NCBI GenBank assembly: GCA_963792385.1
Contig: CAWBVZ010000006.1
Coordinates: forward strand, 496,001 to 560,000
Direction: 5' to 3'
Origin: DASSUW01 sp963792385
Lineage (GTDB): Bacteria; Actinomycetota; Thermoleophilia; Solirubrobacterales; Solirubrobacteraceae
Length of the DNA stretch: 64,000 nt
Shown here: positions 43,663 through 51,958 of the stretch, one piece after another
How the letters are laid out: every line of letters starts with the position of its first letter
Position numbering within the stretch: the first letter of the stretch is position 1
Position numbers and translations under genes: made by a program
The notes under the pieces: generated by a model
Seen by the model: only the letters and a program-made list of their open reading frames with translations
Told to the model about the DNA's origin: nothing
Databases searched by the model: none

Positions 43663-44804
43663 TCAGTCTTCCGCGAGGAACGCACGGATCGCGTCGTGCG
43701 TCTCGCTCGGGCGCTCGACCTGCGGCACGTGCCCGCAGTCGAGCTCGACGTGCCGTGCGGCCGGGAACGCGCGCTCGACGTGCTCGCATGAACGCGATCG
43801 GCACCAGCCTGTCCTTGCGGCCCCAGATGAACAGCGACTCGTGCTGGATCGCGCCGAGGCGTGACCACAGCCCGGCCTCGCCGTGCGGCTCGTCGAGGTA
43901 GATGTTGCGCAGCACGGCGTTGAACGCGAGGCGCCCGCGCGGCGTCGAGTAGGAGCGCAGGAACTCGTCCACGCCGGCCGCGGCCCATCCGCTCTCGCCG
44001 CCGGGAACGAGCCGGCGGACGAGCCGCTCGACCGGCATCGGCAGCACGCTCAGCTCCGGGCGCAGGAGGCGGACGAACGGGCGCCCAGCGGCGCGGTCGC
44101 AGCCACGCCATCGCCGGGCTCAGCAGCACGAGCCGGTCGACGCGATCGGGCATGGCGAGCGCCATCTCGAGCGCGATCCGGCCGCCCATGCTGTTGCCGA
44201 CGACGTCCGCGCGGTCGATGCTCGAGCGCGTCGAGCAGCGCCGCCATCACGTCCGCGAAGTAGGCGGCGTCGAACGGCGCTCGCAGCGGCTTGACGGAGT
44301 CGCCGAAGCCGGGAAGGTCGACCGCGATCACGCGGTAGCGCCGGCGCTCAGCGCGCCGAGCGTCGGCAGGAACGACGCCTTCGTGCCGCCGAGCCCGTGC
44401 AGCGCCAGCAGCGGCGGGCCGGTGCCCGCCTGGGCGGTGGCGATCGGACCGTGCGGGGTCGTCGACCGTGCGCAGGCGCAGCCGCCCGTCGCCACGATCG
44501 GCAGCGGTCGCGGCCAGGAAGCCGCACCGCGACGTGCAGGTTGTGGCGCATCCGCAGGCCGCCGCGCCGCGAGCGCGGCGAAGGCGCCACCGCCGCCGGC
44601 GGCGCGGCGCCACGCCTCGGCCGAGCCGGAGAGCAGCGCGTCGGGACGCGCGCCGTTCGCCTCCACGATCCGGGCGCCGGCGGCGCCACGATCACGTCGT
44701 GCGCCTCCTCGCCGGCGGCGAGGCGGACGCGCGCCTCGAGCGGCGGGTCGGCGGCCGACGGGTCGTAGCGGTCGGCGAGCGTCTTGACGGCGTTCGGCGA
44801 TCAC
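43663..44804 (-). pseudogene. Alpha/beta-hydrolase with N-terminal SCP2-like domain, heavily frameshifted
   Basis: Following the coding sense through about nine frame changes gives a 376-residue protein. It has an N-terminal domain (VKTLADRYDPSAADPPLEAR, VEANGARPDALLSGSAEAWR, LRMRHNLHVAV) that resembles SCP2-type lipid-binding modules. An alpha/beta-hydrolase follows: PPLLALHGLGGTKASFLPTL, VIAVDLPGFGDSVKPL, VVGNSMGGRIALEMALAM (nucleophile elbow) and VELDCGHVPQVERP (His). Every shift is a gain of one or two bases, and removing them (11 bases) leaves an exact multiple of three. GTG at 44804 is the likely start. The domain fusion is an inference. Confidence 0.72.
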
Positions 44805-44915
44805 GGACTGGGTTGTTCCCGAAACCTGCCGCAGCTGTGTGCTCGGCGTCACAATGATCAAGCGCTTTAGCCCCGCTTTGGCGCGCCTTCACGCCAACGC
44901 GTCAGGCTTCGCCGC

Positions 44916-45570
44916 GTGCGCGTGCTGATTGCCGAGGACGAGCCCCGGGTGGGCGATGCGGTGGCGCGCGGCCTGCGCCGCGAGGGCATGGCGGTCGACC
45001 TCGCGCGCGACGGCGCCTCCGCGCTGCGCAAGGCGCTCACCGCTCCGTACGACGTCGTCGTGCTCGATCGCGACCTGCCCGAGATCCACGGCGACGACGT
45101 CTGCCGCACGCTCGCCGCCGAGCGGCCCGGACACCAAGGTGCTGATGCTGACGGCCGCCGGCGGCGTCGACGACCTCGTCGACGGGCTCGCGCTCGGCGC
45201 CGACGACTACCTGCCCAAGCCGTTCCGCTTCGCCGAGCTGGTCGCCCGCACGCGCGCGCTCGCCCGCCGCAACGGCGCGCCGCGACCGCCGGTGCTCACC
45301 GCCGGCGACGTCGAGCTCGACCCCGCGCGGCGCGAGGTCACGCGCGCCGGCCGGCCGGTCGACCTGGCGCCCAAGGAGCTCGCCGTGCTCGAGGTGCTGA
45401 TGGCCGCCGGCGGCGCCGTCGTCGCCCCGGACGAGCTGCTCGACAAGGTGTGGGACGAGGGGACCGACCCGTTCACGAACACGGTCCGCATGACCGTGAT
45501 GACGCTGCGCCGCAAGCTCGGGGACCCGCCCGTCATCCACACCGTGCGCGGCGCCGGCTATCGCGTGTGA
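44916..45570 (+). pseudogene. OmpR-family response regulator, one frameshift
   Basis: The receiver domain starts RVLIAEDEPRVGDAVARGL with the phospho-acceptor in DVVVLDRDLPEIHGDD. After one extra G near 45130 the frame continues KVLMLTAAGGVDDLV, DDYLPKPFRFAELVARTRAL and a winged-helix DNA-binding domain (LAPKELAVLEVLMAAGG, FTNTVRMTVMTLRRKLG, IHTVRGAGYRV). Corrected length is 217 residues, the usual size. The stop overlaps the kinase GTG (GTGA), so the pair is coupled. Confidence 0.88.
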
Positions 45571-46652
45571 CCCTCCGCCTCCGCCTGACCGCGCTCTACA
45601 CGCTCCTGTTCGGAGCCTGCGGCGCGCTGCTGCTCGCGCTCAGCTCGTGGCTCGTGCACCGGCAGGTCGAGCGGACGCTGCCGGCCGAGCTTCGCCGACT
45701 CCGCGCTCGCGCAGCTGAACGCCCAGTACGCGCTCGCGCTCGGCGGCACGCTGCTGGTGGCGATGGCGCTCGGCTACCTCGTCGCCGGCCGCGCGCTCGC
45801 GCCGCTGCGCCGCGTGACCGGGCTCGCGCGCCGCGTGACGCAGGAGCGGATGGACGAGCGGATCGCGATGGACGGGCCGGCCGACGAGCTGCGCGAGCTC
45901 GCAGAGACCGTCGACGGGATGCTCGACCGCCTGGCCGACCGCGTTCGACGGCCAGCGCCGGTTCGTCGCCAACGCGAGCCACGAGCTGCGCACGCCGCTG
46001 ACGGTGATCCGCGCCGAGGTCGAGGTCACGCTCGCCGACCCCGATGCCGAGCGTCCGCGAACTGCGCGACATGGGCGGCGCGGTGCTCGAGGCGGCCGAC
46101 CGCATGCAGGCGCTGCTCGACTCGCTGATGGTGCTCGCGCGCAGCCAGCAGGCCGTCCCGCGGCGCGGGCCGGTCGACCTCGCCTCCGCGGCGCGCGCCG
46201 CAGAGGCCGCCACCGCCGCCGAGGCATCCGCGCGCGACGTGCACGTGCGGCTCGACCTCGCCGCCGCGCCGCTCACCGGCGACCGGCCGCTCGTCGAGCG
46301 CCTGGTCGCCAACCTCGTGGAGAACGCCGTCCGCCACAACGAGCCGGGCGGCAGCGTGCTGGTGACGGCCCGTCCCCAGCTGATCCGGGTGGAGAACACG
46401 GGCCGGGCGATCGCGCCGGACGACGTGCGCCGGCTCGCCGAGCCGTTCGAGCGCCTGCACCGCGACTGCGACGGCCCGGGCGCCGGCCTCGGCCTCTCGA
46501 TCGTGCGCGCGGTCGCCGACGCACACGGCGCGCGACTGGACCTCTCACCGCGAGCCGGCGGCGGCCTCGTCGCCGAGGTCGCGTTCGGCTCAGAGCTTGA
46601 CGCGCGGGGCCGCAGCCGGGGCGGGGCAGTTCCCGCCGCCGCTGCGGTCTGA
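45567..46652 (+). pseudogene. Sensor histidine kinase, three frameshifts
   Basis: Corrected by three single-base removals (near 45692, 45943 and 46053) this is a 360-residue kinase. It has a first membrane helix (LYTLLFGACGALLLALSSWL), a very short external part, a second helix (LALGGTLLVAMALGYLVAG) and HAMP. HisKA follows with FVANASHELRTPLTVIRAEV, then HATPase with LVANLVENAVRHNEPGG and GPGAGLGLSIVRAVADAHG. Length minus three is an exact multiple of three. Partner of the response regulator just upstream. The signal is unknown; the short sensor loop suggests membrane or envelope sensing. Confidence 0.87.
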
Positions 46653-46817
46653 GACGCGGACCGAGTCGATCTCCTCGATCGTCCGCTGCTGGGCGACGAA
46701 CGCTGAGCGCTGCAGCTGGGCGTCGACGCCGACCAGGCCATGCACCGAGACGCCGATCATCGCGACGCCCGCGCACAGCGAGGCGACGAAGACCGATCGC
46801 GTTGCCTTACTCCCCAT
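46590..46817 (-). CDS. Small exported or membrane-anchored hypothetical protein
   Basis: This 75-residue frame has an N-terminal hydrophobic segment (SVFVASLCAGVAMIGVSVHG), a polar middle (QQRTIEEIDSVRVSDRSGGG) and one cysteine. It begins with ATG at 46817. Its last 63 nt overlap the 3' end of the kinase in the opposite direction. No family recognised. The clean signal-like N-terminus makes it more plausible than a chance frame, but it lies in the frameshift-rich zone. Confidence 0.5.
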   Translation of the reverse strand: MGSKATRSVFVASLCAGVAMIGVSVHGLVGVDAQLQRSAFVAQQRTIEEIDSVRVSDRSGGGNCPAPAAAPRVKL

Positions 46818-46886
46818 GGCGGCCAGTCAAGCGGGCCAACACTAAGGGGAGGTAAGGCGCAGCGAAGACTCCCTAAATGGCGCCTG

Positions 46887-48082
46887 TCACGGAACCTGTT
46901 CCGGACGCTGGCCGAGCGTGACCTCCACGGTCTGCTCGGAGCCGCCGCGCTGGACGGTCACGTCCACCTGGTCGCCGGGCTTGTTGTCCTCGATCGCCGC
47001 CGCCACGTCGTCAGGGCGTCTGGACGTCCTGGCCGTCGACCTTCGTGACCACGTCGCCCTGGATGAGGCCCGCCTTCTCGGCCGGGGCGCCTGCTGTCAC
47101 GTCGGCGATCTGCGCGCCGCCGTTCGGCGCCGCGCTCGTCGAGAGGCCGAGGTAGGCGTGCTCCGGCGTCACGCCGCGCGCGAGCTGCGGGAGCACCTCC
47201 TTGACGGTGCTGGCCGGGATCGCGAAGCCGATGCCGACGCTGCCCTGGCTCGCCGCCGGCGGTCGCGATCTGCGAGTTGACGCCGATCACCTGGGCGTTG
47301 GAGTCGAGCAGCGGGCCGCCGGAGTTGCCGGGGTTGATCGGTGCGTCCGTCTGGATCACCTTGTCGATCGAGAAGCCGTTGGGCGAGTCGATCTTGCGCT
47401 CGAGGCCGGAGACGATGCCGGCCGTCGCGGTGCGGTCGAGGCCGAGCGGATAGCCGATCGCGACGGCGGAGTCGCCCACCTGGACGCTGTCCGAGTCCGC
47501 GAACCGCAGCGGCCGCACGCCCTTCGCCGCATCGGCGTCGACCTTCAGCGCCGCCAGGTCGACCGACTCGTCAACGCCGAGCACCTCTGCGTCGTGCAGT
47601 TCGCCGCCGTCCTCGAACCGCACCTTCACCTGCGAGGCGTCGCCGACCACATGCGCGTTGGTGACGATCGTGCCGTTGCCGTCGGCCAGGAAGCCGGTGC
47701 CGGAGCCGCTCTGCGTCAGCACCGAGACCACGCTCGGGCTCGCGGCGGCGTAGACGGTGCGCACGAGGTCGCCCTTGGCGTCGCTCGCGTTCACGACCGC
47801 AGGCGGCGTCGTCGTACCCGCGGGGACCTGCTGCTGCTGGTCGTCGCCGCCGGCGATGCCGGTGCCGAACAGGACCGCCGTCACGAGCAGAGCGGAGACC
47901 GTGCCGCCGCCGACTGCGGCCAGCCACGGCGAGCGACCACCACCGCCACCGGCGGCGGGCGGAAGCGGAGGCGGCGACGCTGCCGGGGGTGCCGTGAACG
48001 GCGGCTCGGCGATCGGCGGCCGCGGGTGGGTCGGTGGGGCATAAGTACGAGTCTGCGGTCCGTCGGTCCAGAGGCGGTCCAT
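46887..48082 (-). pseudogene. HtrA/Deg-type serine protease with PDZ domain, two frameshifts
   Basis: Corrected length is 397 residues. There is a Pro-rich cytoplasmic N-terminus, a membrane helix at about 53-75, and a trypsin-like domain with the triad H144 (IVTNAHVVGDASQ), D175 (DESVDLAALKVD) and S254 (APINPGNSGGPLLD). A PDZ domain follows (EHAYLGLSTSAAP, EKAGLIQGDVVTKVDGQDVQ, VDVTVQRGGSEQTVEVTLG). Frame changes sit near 47251 (extra base before SQGSVGIGFAIP) and 47015 (CC read as CCC before DDVAAAIE). AGGAG lies 8 nt before the ATG. It is divergent from the sigma factor gene and acts in envelope protein quality control. Confidence 0.88.
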
Positions 48083-48206
48083 GGGTGTCTCCTGTCGAGG
48101 TTCGGCTGCGAACGGTAGGGCTACTGGGTCAGCACCACATAAGGCTTCAGCCTCCGTTGAGGTGTCCTTCAGGACCCCTTGATGAACGCCGTCGAAAGTG
48201 GACGTA

Positions 48207-49043
48207 ATGAGCGATCGCCATGACGATGGGTTGGCCCTGTACTTGCGGCGTATCGCTCGTACTCCGCTGCTCACATCCGCCCAAGAGCTGTCGCTCGCGC
48301 GCCGCGTCGAGCGCGGCGACCTTGCGGCGAAGGACCACATGATCGAGGCCAACCTGCGGCTCGTCGTGCATATCGCCAAGCGCTACCAGCGCGAGGACTC
48401 CGGGATGACGCTGACAGACTTGATCCAGGAGGGCACGATCGGGCTCGTGCGCGCGGTCGAGAAGTTCGACTACCGGCGCGGGTACCGGTTCTCGACGTAC
48501 GCGACGCTGTGGATCCGCCAGGCCGTCGGCCGCGCGCTCGCCGACAAGGGCCGGATCGTGCGGTTGCCGGTGACGGTCGCCGACCGCGTGCGGAAGCTCG
48601 AGATCGCCGAGCGCGCGCTCACCACGCGGCTCGGCTGCGATCCCACGGTCGCCGAATTGGCGGCCGACCTCGGCTGGGAGATCGAGGACATCGAGGCGCT
48701 GCGCGGGGCGGGCCGGCGCCCGGCCTCCCTCGACGCGCCGATCGCCGACGACGGCGAGACCGAGCTCGGCGACCTCGTCCCCGCGCTCTCCCCCACGCCC
48801 GAGGAGGTGGCGCTCGCCGGCGCCGAACGTGCGGGCGTCGCAGCGGCGCTCGGCCAGCTCGGGAGGATCGAGCGGCGCGTGCTCGAGCTGCGCTTCGGCC
48901 TCGCCGGCGAGGCGCCGCACACGCCGGGCGAGACGGCGCGCGCGCTCGGCGTCAAGCCGCACCAGGTGCGCCAGGTCGAGGACCGGGCGCTGCGCACGCT
49001 CGGCGCGCTCCCCGCCGCGCGCGGCCTGCTCGAAGCCGCGTAG
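48207..49043 (+). CDS. RNA polymerase sigma-70 factor (RpoD/SigA-like, group 2/3)
   Basis: This protein is about 278 residues. Region 1.2 is LALYLRRIARTPLLTSAQEL; region 2 contains NLRLVVHIAKRYQR, LTDLIQEGTIGLVRAVEKFD and the -10-binding GYRFSTYATLWIRQAVGRAL. Region 3 carries LPVTVADRVRKLEIAERAL and region 4 carries RIERRVLELRFGLAGE with GETARALGVKPHQVRQVEDR. It lacks the long N-terminus of the primary sigma factor, so it is an alternative principal-like factor. The ATG at 48207 is used; a GTG at 48198 adds three residues. It is divergent from the HtrA gene, 124 nt apart. Confidence 0.93.
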   Translation: MSDRHDDGLALYLRRIARTPLLTSAQELSLARRVERGDLAAKDHMIEANLRLVVHIAKRYQREDSGMTLTDLIQEGTIGLVRAVEKFDYRRGYRFSTYATLWIRQAVGRALADKGRIVRLPVTVADRVRKLEIAERALTTRLGCDPTVAELAADLGWEIEDIEALRGAGRRPASLDAPIADDGETELGDLVPALSPTPEEVALAGAERAGVAAALGQLGRIERRVLELRFGLAGEAPHTPGETARALGVKPHQVRQVEDRALRTLGALPAARGLLEAA

Positions 49044-49111
49044 CACCCGCACTGTCAGGGTCGTGCGCACTTTGCGCTGGAGCGGCGCGATGCGGGGTAC
49101 CTTCCCGCGCC

Positions 49112-50626
49112 ATGTTCCGTCTTCTTTCAGTACTCGTCGTCGCCGCCGCAGCCTTCAGCGCCGCGCCGGCCGTCGCCTCCCACGGGCCCTCGCCGGGCGC
49201 CGTCGGCATCGGTGACCCGCTCTTCCCGACCCTCGGGAACGGCGGCTACGACGCACGCCACTACTCGCTCGATCTGCGCTACGCCACGGCCGCGCCGCAG
49301 CAGACCGTCAGCGGCACCGTGACCATGTACGCCAAGGCCACGCAATCGCTTTCGCGCTTCAACCTCGACTTCGCGGGCGACTCCGTGCGGTCGGTCAGCG
49401 TCAACGGCCGCAACGCCCGCTGGTCGTGGGCGAAGGAGGAGCTCTCGATCACGCCGTCGAAGGCGCTGCGCGACCACGAGCTGTTCGTCGCGAAGGTCAG
49501 CTACACCGCCCGTCCGTTCGTCCCGGTCGACAACGTTCCGTTCGGGTTCTTCACGGTGAACGGCGGGTCCGTGACCGCCGGCCAGCCGGATGTCGGCCAC
49601 GACTTCTACCCGGTCAACGACCACCCCGCCGACATGGCGAGCTACGACATCAGCTTCGACGTGCCGGAGGGTACGACGGCAGTGGCCAACGGCGACCTCG
49701 TGTTCCGCCGGACGTCCCACGGACGCACGCACAGCGCGTACTTCATGCGCGAGCCGATGGCGTCCGAGCTGATCCAGCTCACCGTCGGCGCGTTCGACGT
49801 GACCACGCAGCCGAGCGTGCGCGGCGTGCGTGTGCGTGATGTCTCGAGCAGCACGGTCACGGCAGCCGTGACGCCGGCGCTCCAGCGCACGCCCGACCAC
49901 CTCCGCTGGATGATCGACCAGGTCGGGCGCTACCCGTTCAACACCTATGGCGTGCTCGTCGCCGACCAGGGGTTCGGCTACGCGCTCGAGACGCAGACGC
50001 TGTCGCTGCACCCGGCGTTCCTGCTGATGCCCCAGGTGCCGGCCGCCGCGTACGAGCCGATCATGGTCCACGAGCTGGCCCACCAGTGGTTCGGCGACAG
50101 CATCGCGCCGGTCCGCTGGCAGGACGTGTGGCTCAACGAGGGCCACGCCGACTACTACCAGCAGGTGTACGCCGACGAGTTCTTCGGGGCGGACGTGATC
50201 GCGTACTGGAAGGACGCGTACCGGCGCGGCAACCAGCTGCGGCACGATTTCGGGCCGGTCGCGAAGCCGACCGGGACCGACATCTTCACGCTGTTCAGCG
50301 ACAACGTGTACTCCGGCGGCTCGCTGACGCTGTACGCGCTCCGGCAGGTCGTGGGCGAGGCGACCTTCAACAAGATCGAGCGCACCTGGGTCGACCGCTA
50401 CAACGGCGAATCGGTCAGCACCGAGCAGTTCATCACGCATGTGAACCAGGTCTCGCACCGCAACCTGACGTCGTTCCTGCGCGCGTGGCTCTACAACGAC
50501 ACGATCCCGCCGATGCCCGGCCACCCGGACTGGACGTCCGATCCGCCGACGGCGACCGCGACGAGCGCCCGCGCCGCCGCTTTCCCGACCGCCCGCAACC
50601 TCGAGCTAGGGCTCTTCAAGCGATAG
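49112..50626 (+). CDS. Secreted M1-family zinc metallopeptidase (aminopeptidase N-like)
   Basis: This is a 504-residue protein. A signal peptide (RLLSVLVVAAAAFSAAPAVA) is followed by the N-terminal beta domain (YDARHYSLDLRYATAAPQQT) and the gluzincin site HELAHQWFGDSIAPVRWQDV with the third ligand in WLNEGHADYY. It is shorter than aminopeptidase N because the C-terminal helical domain is nearly absent. The classic GAMEN exopeptidase motif is not seen; the matching region reads FGYALETQTLS. A hairpin follows the stop. Confidence 0.9.
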   Translation: MFRLLSVLVVAAAAFSAAPAVASHGPSPGAVGIGDPLFPTLGNGGYDARHYSLDLRYATAAPQQTVSGTVTMYAKATQSLSRFNLDFAGDSVRSVSVNGRNARWSWAKEELSITPSKALRDHELFVAKVSYTARPFVPVDNVPFGFFTVNGGSVTAGQPDVGHDFYPVNDHPADMASYDISFDVPEGTTAVANGDLVFRRTSHGRTHSAYFMREPMASELIQLTVGAFDVTTQPSVRGVRVRDVSSSTVTAAVTPALQRTPDHLRWMIDQVGRYPFNTYGVLVADQGFGYALETQTLSLHPAFLLMPQVPAAAYEPIMVHELAHQWFGDSIAPVRWQDVWLNEGHADYYQQVYADEFFGADVIAYWKDAYRRGNQLRHDFGPVAKPTGTDIFTLFSDNVYSGGSLTLYALRQVVGEATFNKIERTWVDRYNGESVSTEQFITHVNQVSHRNLTSFLRAWLYNDTIPPMPGHPDWTSDPPTATATSARAAAFPTARNLELGLFKR

Positions 50627-50634
50627 GACCTGAC

Positions 50635-50663
50635 GGGGCGCCGGTTGCGGTGACCGGCGCCCC
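50635..50663 (+). terminator. GC-rich hairpin after the M1 peptidase gene
   Basis: An 11-bp perfect stem (ggggcgccggt / accggcgcccc) with a 7-nt loop begins 8 nt past the stop. There is no T-run after it, so termination efficiency is uncertain. Confidence 0.55.
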
Positions 50664-50729
50664 GTGGTGGCAAATCACCCGACCGGGGTGATGTGGACTC
50701 GCGAACATCTCTGCGATGTTGGCTGAGGC

Positions 50730-51518
50730 ATGAGCGCCGAGGATCCCGTCGCGCCGCTGCAACTCCTGCTCGTCGGGTTCGAGACCACTGCCGGCTTCCG
50801 CGGCGACATCGCCCGCGAGCTCCGTGACCTACGCGGGCGCGGAATGATCCGGGTGCTGGACGCACGGCTGTTCCATCGCGCCGAGGAGGACGGGCGGCTG
50901 ACGGAGATCGACCTCAACCCGTTGCTGGCCGATCCGCCCACGCCGTCGGGTAACGCGCTGGCGCACCTGCTCGGCGTAAACGGCGGGGGAGGCAACGGCG
51001 GGCTGCCGCCGTCTGAGGCATTCGCCCGAACGGCCGGCTTCGCGCTGGAGGACCTGCGCCGGCTGACGGACGAGATCGGCGCGGGCGATCATGCCGCCGT
51101 CGTGCTCGTCGAGCACCTGTGGGCCGCCCGCCTGCGTGAGACCGTGCGGGCGGCAGGCGGCAGATTGCTCGGCCAGGGGTTCCTGACCCAGGAAGTCGTG
51201 ATGCTCGTCGGCTCGGAGATCCAGGCCCGCGCCGACGCGGAGGCTGCGATCGAGCTCGCGCAGGCGGCCCGCGGCGCGGCGCTCGTCGAGGCGCTCGAGA
51301 CCTTCGCGGGCGGCGAGGCCTCGACCGAGGACCGCACGCGCGCCGCAGCACAGATCGTGCACGTGCTGGTCGACAAAGGGTTTGTGCATGAACCCGAGGC
51401 GGCGGAGGCGATCGACGCGCTGGCCGTCTCGGGACTGCTCGAGACCGCTGTCGTCGAGGCCGCACTGCACGAGGCGGAGGAGATGCTGACGCAACTCGAC
51501 GACGAGCCACCGTCGTGA
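50730..51518 (+). CDS. DUF1269/DUF6325-like protein
   Basis: This is a 262-residue soluble protein. The first half fits the actinobacterial DUF6325/DUF1269 pattern: LQLLLVGFETTAGFRGDIAR, GRGMIRVLDARLFHRAEEDG, and later DHAAVVLVEHLWAARLRETV, RAAGGRLLGQGF. It lacks the membrane segment of many DUF1269 proteins. The last 80 residues form a helical domain (TRAAAQIVHVLVDKGF, EAAEAIDALAVSGLLE) that I cannot name. Its stop overlaps the DUF202 start by 4 nt, so the two are coupled. Role unknown; relatives are often stress-linked. Confidence 0.7.
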   Translation: MSAEDPVAPLQLLLVGFETTAGFRGDIARELRDLRGRGMIRVLDARLFHRAEEDGRLTEIDLNPLLADPPTPSGNALAHLLGVNGGGGNGGLPPSEAFARTAGFALEDLRRLTDEIGAGDHAAVVLVEHLWAARLRETVRAAGGRLLGQGFLTQEVVMLVGSEIQARADAEAAIELAQAARGAALVEALETFAGGEASTEDRTRAAAQIVHVLVDKGFVHEPEAAEAIDALAVSGLLETAVVEAALHEAEEMLTQLDDEPPS

Positions 51519-51889
51519 CCGAGCCGGAGTCGCCGGCGCCGACGGCGACGCAGGTCGACGTCTGGCAGCGGACCTCGATGGCGGCCGAGCGCACCTGGCT
51601 GGCGTGGTGGCGGACGGCAATCGCCGCCACGGCGGGCGCGCTCGCCGTCGGGCGTTTCGCCCCGGAACTGCTCGACGTCGCGCCCTGGCCGTACGTGGTC
51701 CTCGGGTGCGGGTATGCGCTGTTGGCGCTGGCGCTGCTCGTGTTCGGCGCCCACCGCCAGCGCGAGCTCGAGCGCTCGATCCTCGATGGGGTGCACGCGC
51801 CGCTGGCGTTCTGGCTCGTGGCGGCGTTCACTATCGGCGGGGTCCTGCTCGTGGTGATGACCGTCGTGCTCGTCGGCGCGCAGATCTAG
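51515..51889 (+). CDS. DUF202 family membrane protein
   Basis: This 124-residue protein has three membrane helices (about 36-52, 58-76 and 97-121). The DUF202 hallmark AAERTWLAWWRTAIAATAGA precedes the first helix. GTG start, GTGA overlap with the preceding gene. DUF202 proteins are small inner-membrane proteins of unknown role. Confidence 0.85.
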   Translation: MTEPESPAPTATQVDVWQRTSMAAERTWLAWWRTAIAATAGALAVGRFAPELLDVAPWPYVVLGCGYALLALALLVFGAHRQRELERSILDGVHAPLAFWLVAAFTIGGVLLVVMTVVLVGAQI

Positions 51890-51958
51890 GCGGAGAGGGA
51901 CGGCCGACCGATAAAGCTCGCTGACCGGTCGGGAACGGGTTAGAGTCGGCAAGGCGCC

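Noticed and set aside
44916..46001. A 361-residue fusion of response regulator and kinase
   Set aside because: It is created by the extra base near 45130; the second part of the receiver and the DNA-binding domain are in another frame, and the true kinase starts at 45567.
51904..51932. Terminator after the DUF202 gene
   Set aside because: The CCGACCG/CGGTCGG stem has a 15-nt loop and no T-run, so it is mentioned only as a possible operator.
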